Source: Anagrus nilaparvatae (Eukaryota > Arthropoda > Insecta > Hymenoptera > Mymaridae). Taken from it: a stretch of 64,000 nucleotides of DNA. A program made the translations under genes and the position numbers. The DNA lies in the NCBI GenBank assembly GCA_022575985.1, contig JAKSXM010000246.1, positions 10,496,001 to 10,560,000 of the forward strand, written 5' to 3'. Under the pieces are notes generated by a model. The model ran no database searches and was not told the DNA's origin. It was given only the letters and a program-made list of their open reading frames with translations. This document shows, in pieces, positions 57,543 to 64,000 of the stretch (the first letter of the stretch is position 1; each line of letters opens with the position of its first letter).

Positions 57543-58059
57543 TATAAGTAATAGTTGAAAATTTTTATATTTTTCAATATTTTTAAAGTTGCTCGGGTTG
57601 CCGTTACAAAGGCGCATACCCATTTGAGGTCCCCGTTACTCTCCAAAGAAAAAAATTTATAATTTAATAAACAAGATGTAACATGGGGGGCAGCAAAGAA
57701 CTTTTAAAAGCTTTTCCATTAATTTAAAACATGAAAACGTTGGGTCAAAATGGTTTTGTTGACCATCACTGGCGTAGAATCAATGATAAAAAATTGTAAG
57801 GGGCTTAAATGACATTATTGTGTTTCTGGTTTTTTAACAATTTACAATGACACGAATTTCTGTGTTTCTAGAACCAAGAAACCCTTTGGAATTAAAGGGA
57901 TCATCCAAGATTTTTATTAAACTAATAAACTCATTTATAATTGCCACATTTGGTTATTATTATTGCTAAAAAGGAGACATACGCCGAGTTTGATGGGACC
58001 TAAATTTACAAGCTAGAGTTATGGATAAGTTTATTATTTTGAAAAAACATCCCGGGTAC

Positions 58060-58290
58060 CCTTCGCTTATTCCAATGGGCCTAGAAATATAGGGATCTAT
58101 TTTATATAAAATAAGGGTTCTTGGACTGTCTTCCAGATAATGCTCTCGCCTTATTAATCAACCAAAACATTTCCGGTAGGTCTAATTTTTTTCTTAGAAG
58201 AGTCTCTTCCTTATAGTCAATAAACTAAATGCTCATTTTTAACCCAAAATAACCAACTTTCAATTGCTGCCAAAATTGTATATTTTCAAA
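58060..58290. repeat. Fragment of the GGAGACC foldback family
   Basis: Shares, in order, attccaatgggcctagaaat, aaccaaaacatttccggtag and aattgctgccaaaattg with the left arm of the 52925-56918 element. Only one arm is present and it is well diverged. Confidence 0.5.
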
Positions 58291-59698
58291 AATAATAAAA
58301 TAATTTTAATATTCTTTATAGTTATACAATAGATTTTACGCTCATCAAGCCCAAGTTGGATGGAAAAAATATTAAAACCAGTTTTTGGCTTTCCTGATCC
58401 AATTTTTGATTTTTGATATCTGATTTCATGTTTTGGACTTTATTTTTAATTGACTAAAATTTTCTTAATTATTCACCAATTTCGGACATAAATTAAAAAA
58501 ATAAATTTTTATATTAAAATGATAAATAATAATCATATAATTTTCAATTTGTTTATAATTTGCCACTTTCGTGCAAACCATTCCAAGGGTACCAAAAGTT
58601 TAATGTGTAAGAAATATTTTCCGAGAAATCTGAACCTGAAGTCAGATTTGTATATTTGGCCGCATAAATTATTAGCAAGAATTTTAGAAATACTTTAAAG
58701 ATTTGTATTTTAAAAATTATCGTTTTTTTATCGCTGGTATCAAATTAGCTTATCCAACGGAATTTTTTTTTTGGGTGAAAAATAGTAATTTTATAACAGC
58801 TTAAAAGAAAGAGTATAACCGCGAAAAAGCACAAATTTTGGCAGTTTTGGGAAATTTGATAATTCCGAATTTGATAATTGCAAATTAGTCAATTTTTAAG
58901 TGCAAGTTCTTAAATTAAAGCTTTTCAAAAATCAAGATAGATATTTTTTAGCCATTTGATGTATCAATAATGGCAATAAAATGCACACATTCTTGATAAA
59001 CAAGAGTTATCGTTATATGGAACCTTAAAGCACCATAAAAGCCAAGCTTTTGAGTCAATAAAAAAAAAAGAAAAAATGTCCATTTTAATTTTGATAAGCT
59101 TTAATTTGAGACCTGATGTTTAAATTTGGTTGATTTTTTACAGAATAACCGATCTTAATAACACCTAAAAAGAAAACATTCGTCTAGAATGAAAATTTGA
59201 CAACAAATATAAGAAAATTTTGAAAAACGAAAATGGCTTCTAAAAAATGAGAATTGAACTTAGAAAGATATAAATTGGTTTAAAGATTTAAAAATTTTCA
59301 GTTACACGAAAATATTTTGGACCTAATTCCTGCCTATCACTCCAACTTGAGCCTACTTGACGCGAAATTCCTCATACTCTTTAAATATTATATTAATTGT
59401 GTCGACTTACTTCGAAACTTACTCATATTATGATAATAAATTGTAGGAGTTCAAAGCATGATGTAACTTATATATATTACAATAAGCAATATACGCTTGC
59501 ACGATTTTTTACAGTCATACTTCAAGTAAACTCTGTATATATATATAATTATGCTTTATTTATATATACCATCAAAGAAAAAATACAACGTTGATTACAA
59601 AAAAAGGTCTTTAACTCGCTTTAAAGTTGATAAGAGATAAAAGAATTAAATTTTTTTACTAATTTTGCATTATTTACATTATTTAAAAGTACTGAAAT

Positions 59699-61404
59699 AT
59701 GTCTAATCCAATATCTGATCCATATTTGCGTCATTTATTTGATGGTGATCCAAATTTTAATGTTTATGGAACAAATATTCTTAACTTATCAGTTGGAGCT
59801 CCTGGTCCTGACTTGCTCAAACATTGTACCAGTTTACTAGCTAAAGCTACAACTCATAGATTGGTAATTATAAATTAAAATTTATTGTTTTCATTTTACA
59901 ATTGCAATTATTTATGTGCTAACTTTATACTTAAAGGAAGAAGAAGAAAAAGAAGGTAAATATTATTTATTTCAATATGGTATAACTTCTGGTTTATGGG
60001 AATGTCGTGATGAATTAGCAAAATTTTTATCACGTAGATATGGTGATAATGTAGCAAGAGAAAATTTAATACTTACGTGTGGTGCTACACATGGCTTACA
60101 ACTTATATTAACTAATATTTTATCACCAAATGGAATTATTTTTGTTGATCAAGTTACATACATGATTGCACTTGATGCATTTAAACATTTTCCTACATTA
60201 AACATTGTTTCTGGTAAGTTTTTATTGTGAATAAAAGATTTAATCTTCTTATCAAATAAATCATATTAACTTTACAGTGCCAATGAAAAATGATACTGTA
60301 GATTTAGATGAATTTGAAAAATTAATTGAAAAAGAAAAAAAAGGAAATTTTATTCTAGGAAATGACAAAATTTTTTGGGCTATGTATTATGCAATGCCAA
60401 CATTTCACAATCCTACTGGAATGTCAATATCAAATGGTAAAAATATTTTTTTAAATCACCCAAAAAAATAATTTTTTTTTTTTTTTATTTATAGAACAGT
60501 CAGTAAGATTAGTAAATTTGGCAAGACAAAATTCATTAGTTGTTGTCTGTGATGATGTTTATAATCTTTTGAATTATGAATCAAATTATCCACCTAAAAG
60601 ATTATTTCAATACGATGATCCAAATGATCCAAATTATGATGGTGGTAACATTATTTCTAATGGAACCTTTTCAAAAATACTTTCTCCAGCTATTAGAGTT
60701 GGTTGGCTTGAATGTGGACCAAAAGTTACGAATATTTTAAGAGAATCGTATAAAAAATGTTTTATACCTATGTTTAATTTAAAGAATTATCTTCTTACAC
60801 CTGTTTTTTAATTTTTCAATGATATTTTATTTTAGAGGTATTATGAAAAGTGGAGGTGCTGTAAATCATTATGTATCTGGATTGATAACCAGTTTGTTGC
60901 AATTAAAATTAGAAGATGAATATTTGGATAATTTAATTAAAACTTACAAGGTACTATTTTATAAGTTAAAAAAAATAATTTTTTTTTAAATTAAAGAACC
61001 TATAATTATAGGAAAGGGTGACATCTCTGTGTAATATACTTGACAAAAATTTACCCTCAAATTGTTCATATCGTCAACCTCAAGGTGGATATTTTTTGTG
61101 GATAAAGTTACCAGAAAGTAAAAATAATTTTAATACAAAAATTTTAATCAAAAAATCCTAACTATTAATAATTATTTTCTCATTAAAAACAGATATTGAT
61201 GCAGTTGAACTCATGTCATGGTGCCAAAAAGTTCACAAGATCATGGCAATTCCAGGATCACGATTTTCTTATAACGGACAATCAAAAAATTATATTAGAA
61301 TAAGTATAGCCTTTCATAAAGTATCTGAGATAGAAAAAGCTGCTGAAACACTTTGTAAAGCTATTGAGGAATTTTTAAATATTCAAAACAAAAAGAGTAT
61401 CTAA
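59699..61404 (+). CDS. PLP-dependent aminotransferase, class I/II (2-aminoadipate/YER152C-like)
   Basis: Fold-type I aminotransferases move an amino group between an amino acid and a 2-oxo acid with pyridoxal phosphate. Exons: 59699-59863, 59937-60213, 60278-60436, 60495-60747, 60836-60950, 61012-61117, 61193-61404; joined they give 428 residues with no stop. LNLSVGAPGPDLL opens the fold. GATHGLQLI holds the cofactor phosphate loop, FHNPTG the Asn that touches the cofactor, and CDDVYNLL the Asp and Tyr. SNGTFSKILSPAIRVGW carries the Schiff-base lysine at about residue 261, and the final IRISIAFH has the substrate-binding Arg. No mitochondrial targeting peptide is obvious, so it is likely cytosolic. 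The subgroup with fungal YER152C and the archaeal LysN/bacterial 2-aminoadipate enzymes fits best; the true substrate is unknown. Confidence 0.9.
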
Positions 61405-61677
61405 ATAAAAATTTTATAGCCATCAAATTGTTCTAAAATAATTTAACAAAATTTTTTATCATCAGCATAATAAATAATTTTGAGACTTTGGATAAATATA
61501 TATATATATTGAAAATGAATTGTACAAATTTAATATTACAATAAAAAACTTTATAAAAGAAAAAGATTCACTCATGTATTTTATCACTTATTTTAAATTC
61601 TAAATAAAAATTTTCTTACCTATTTACATAGATTAACAACTAAAACTAGTTTTAAATATTTTTATATTTATATTGTC
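61405..61677. terminator. 3' UTRs of two converging genes
   Basis: The aminotransferase ends at 61404 and the ribosome recycling factor at 61678, so their 3' ends meet here. AATAAA occurs at about 61540 for the rightward gene, after a TATATATATATAT run. The leftward gene's signal (as tttatt on this strand) is not certain. Confidence 0.45.
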
Positions 61678-62576
61678 TTAGTTTGTAGATCCAGTTAACT
61701 CATTTTGTTTAGTAATTAAAACCTTTTCAGCTTCTTTAACATATTTATCATAAAGTGCATCGACATTTGTTTGTGCTCTGCGTGATAAATCTTCTGAAAT
61801 AGCTTGTTTTTTAATGGTTTTTATTGCTTTATTTCTAATCTCTTTCATTTCATCTCTGTGTTGGATAAATATTGCCCTAGCGTTTTTTGATAACTGTTCT
61901 CTGTGTTCTTTGGTTACTCTAGTAAATTTAAAAATTGTAAAAAATTAATTAATTTATTCAAAATATTAGCATGATAAATTAAAATTAAAAGTTACTTTGG
62001 AATTTGTAAAAATAGCATATTTCCATCCTGCTGTGGATTAATATTTAGCCCACTTTTTTCAATAGATTTCATAATTTCAGGTATGGCTTGTGGAAAAGCT
62101 CCTGCATTTAAAACAATAACTTTTGGTTTTCTTGATATTTGAGCAAGTTCTTGTATTTCATATTCTTTCCCATCTAATGTAACTTTTAACTGTTCAATTG
62201 AACCAGATGTAGAGCGAATACTAAGATTTTGGAAAAAATCATATTTCATTTTTTCAATTGAATCTTTAAATTGTTCAATCAAATGATTGGTATCAAGAAC
62301 TACATCAATTTCTTTAGTATTAATTTTAATTGCTTTTGGTTTCTTTTTTTCTTTTCCTCGATCTTTACTTTTTGAAAAAACTGATGTTGATAATGAAAAA
62401 TATCTTGCTAAAAATTTATCTGTTGTAAGCATGTTTCTTTGAAATAAAGAATTATTTGCTAATATTTGAGGTACATCTTTCTTCAGATATATATTTTGGT
62501 AATTTTGTGACATAAAGTAATTAAATCTGTTGTTTAAGAATCTGAAGTATTGTCTAATTTCTTGAAAATTCCTCAT
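61678..62576 (-). CDS. mRRF1: Mitochondrial ribosome recycling factor
   Basis: Splits the mitochondrial ribosome after termination so it can be reused. Two exons, 62576-61996 and 61918-61678, joined across a 77 bp intron into 273 residues. The first 90 or so residues are basic and rich in Ser, Asn and Phe, as expected for a mitochondrial presequence. The RRF domain follows: EQFKDSIEKMKYDFFQNLSI, RSTSGSIEQL (the RTGRA-like start of the fold), ISRKPKVIVLNAGAFPQAIP, SGLNINPQQDGNMLFLQIPK, then VTKEHREQLSKNARAIFIQH after the splice and a helical end with DLSRRAQTNVDALYDKYV. The family normally has PTRASP where this one has IRSTSGS. Length and order are those of animal MRRF. Confidence 0.9.
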
Positions 62577-63485
62577 TGTTATTGTTTATTTATAATTTGC
62601 ACAAATTTGCACCACACTTACAACTTATAAGTTACACGTGATTATTTTTAAGGTTAATATATAGTTATAGTGTATAAGTTTTCTGCTCATATTTCTATGG
62701 TGTTTACTGCAAATAAAATTTAAAAATCGGAATTTAAATAATAAGTGGTAATTAAAATTTCATATTTGTTTTTAATTTAAATATTTTATTGTTTTTTTAA
62801 TAATTTATTTAAAAAAAAATAAGAAAATAATTTGATTTAATAAATGTTTTCGCCGGTCTGTTATAATATAACACCGCATGCAAAAAAATTGAAGATATTT
62901 CCATAATATAAATAAACACAATTTAAGTTGAAGAATCAAAATTCAGCTATAGGTAAACAATAAAAACTTACAATTGAAATAAAATATAAAAAAGAATAAT
63001 AAAGATGAGTGAGCAAATAAAATAATCAAAAAATACGTTTTTTTAATTTATGAACAATAGTCGCAGCTAGTTTACTTTACACGTCCATTGTTTATTTTTT
63101 TTTTCTTGCAAGTTTTGTTTTGTACGAAAAAATTGAATAATTGTACAATTGATTAATTATTATTATAGGTAAATAAAAATTTTAACAAATGAAAAATTAT
63201 ATACAATGTTTATATTCAAAAAATTAAAAAAGTCTTTTAGAAACAAAATTTTTCTAGATTTGACTTGTTTATTAAACACGTACAATTACATATTGCATCA
63301 GTCAAAATGCTTGATTAAAATTGATTAAAATTTTGTAATTTTGCTTATTTTTACTATCAAATTAAAAATATTTATTCATATTTGTAGCTTTTTGTGAAAT
63401 TTATATTAAAAAATTTATATTATTGTTTCAGAAAAATATTACACAACTGAAAAAAATTATTAAAATTTTAAACAATTAATTAAAA
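62577..63485. other. Divergent intergenic region between ribosome recycling factor and the dsRNA-binding gene
   Basis: Both neighbours start away from this 909 bp stretch, so it should hold two promoters. TTGTTTCAG at 63425-63432 is a possible acceptor of a 5' UTR intron of the right-hand gene. No other feature was seen. Confidence 0.4.
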
Positions 63486-64000
63486 ATGAATATACCAAAG
63501 ACTCCAGTTTCCATCTTGCAAGAGATGATGATCAAAAGAGGATGTACACCAAATTATGAACTGGTACAAAATGGTAGTGGTACGCACCAAAATGTTTTTG
63601 AATACATTGTGACATGCGGTAATACTTTAAGAGCATCAGGATCAGGACGTTGTAAAAAAAGTGCAAAACATGAAGCAGCTGAGAACATGCTTAAAGAAAT
63701 AGCAAATAGAAGTAATTTACCTCAATTACCAGCGTCCCCTTTGGATTCGCCTGTCAGAACACCACTACCAATGAATTTGCCAACAAGGCCAAAGTCTCCA
63801 ATTGATGTGCCTTTTCAAAATTATGTAGGAGATCTATCGGTAAAAATAAAATTATATATTTTTTTATCCATATAGAAAGTTTAGTATTAATTTGTTCATA
63901 TTTGTTTATATTTTATAACATTCATTTAGTTTCTATTTTAATTAAATTAATTACTAATTAAATTAGTACAATATTTTTTTTTAGGAAATTTGCTCTTCAA
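63486..64000 (+). CDS. loqs: dsRNA-binding protein, Loquacious/TARBP2-like (5' part)
   Basis: Proteins of this family bind dsRNA through repeated dsRBD domains and partner Dicer in microRNA or siRNA processing. The first coding exon is 63486-63839; a second starts at 63985 and runs off the window. The first dsRBD spans about residues 5-72: TPVSILQEMMIKRGCTPNYE, then VTCGNTLRASGSG, and the RNA-binding loop RCKKSAKHEAAENML. A Pro-rich linker follows, then NYVGDLS joined to EICSS, the start of a second dsRBD. TPVSILQE and PNYELVQ favour Loquacious over R2D2, but only the missing part can settle it. Confidence 0.8.
63985..64000 (+). other. loqs: Second coding exon of the dsRNA-binding gene (cut by the window end)
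   Basis: After a T-rich tract ending ttaG, the frame continues from DLS as EICSS, at the start of the second dsRBD. The intron before it is 63840-63984. Confidence 0.75.

Larger units (their letters stand above)
56919..59698. other. Intergenic DNA before the aminotransferase gene
   Basis: AT-rich, with a MITE (57371-57542) and a diverged fragment of the GGAGACC foldback family (about 58060-58290). No convincing gene-like frame. The aminotransferase promoter should be near the right end; no motif could be fixed. Confidence 0.4.

Noticed and set aside
59397..59594. 65-codon frame upstream of the aminotransferase as an extra exon
   Set aside because: No splice donor joins it to the gene, and the ATG at 59699 already gives a full-length enzyme.

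Overview
This is AT-rich nuclear DNA from an insect. The genes carry short GT-AG introns. A 7tm_6 odorant receptor, a divergent ionotropic receptor, a cubilin orthologue and a Loquacious-type dsRNA-binding protein are all present. The odorant receptor style (LGVWPY near the N-terminus, SYFTFLR at the C-terminus) and the very low GC content make a hymenopteran, perhaps a parasitoid wasp, the best guess. That placement is inference.

Layout. 1-10496 (-): the 5' part of a cubilin gene (signal peptide, EGF domains, about 17-18 CUB domains), running off the left edge. 12340-20827 (+): an eight-exon alpha-tubulin gene with a lone ATG exon, a 4.5 kb first intron and no Lys40. 22160-27200: a degenerate LINE (-) placed head to head with a LINE fragment (+). 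27602-29878: a 2.28 kb element with terminal inverted repeats and a TTAC duplication. 31921-36421 (-): a nearly intact two-ORF LINE. 36956-42180 (+): a complete nine-exon odorant receptor gene. 42181-48477: repeats, including two 382-bp hairpin elements facing each other. 48478-50376 (-): an intronless ionotropic receptor-like gene open along its length except for one in-frame TAA in the second membrane segment. 51583-56918: two foldback elements. 59699-61404 (+): a seven-exon PLP-dependent aminotransferase. 61678-62576 (-): mitochondrial ribosome recycling factor. 63486-64000 (+): the start of a loquacious/TARBP2-like gene.

The genes do not form a pathway; this is an ordinary stretch of insect chromosome. 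What stands out is the density and variety of inverted-repeat elements (at least eight families, some nested) and the single stop codon in the receptor gene. All exon boundaries were read by hand from GT/AG sites and reading frame and have not been checked against transcripts.
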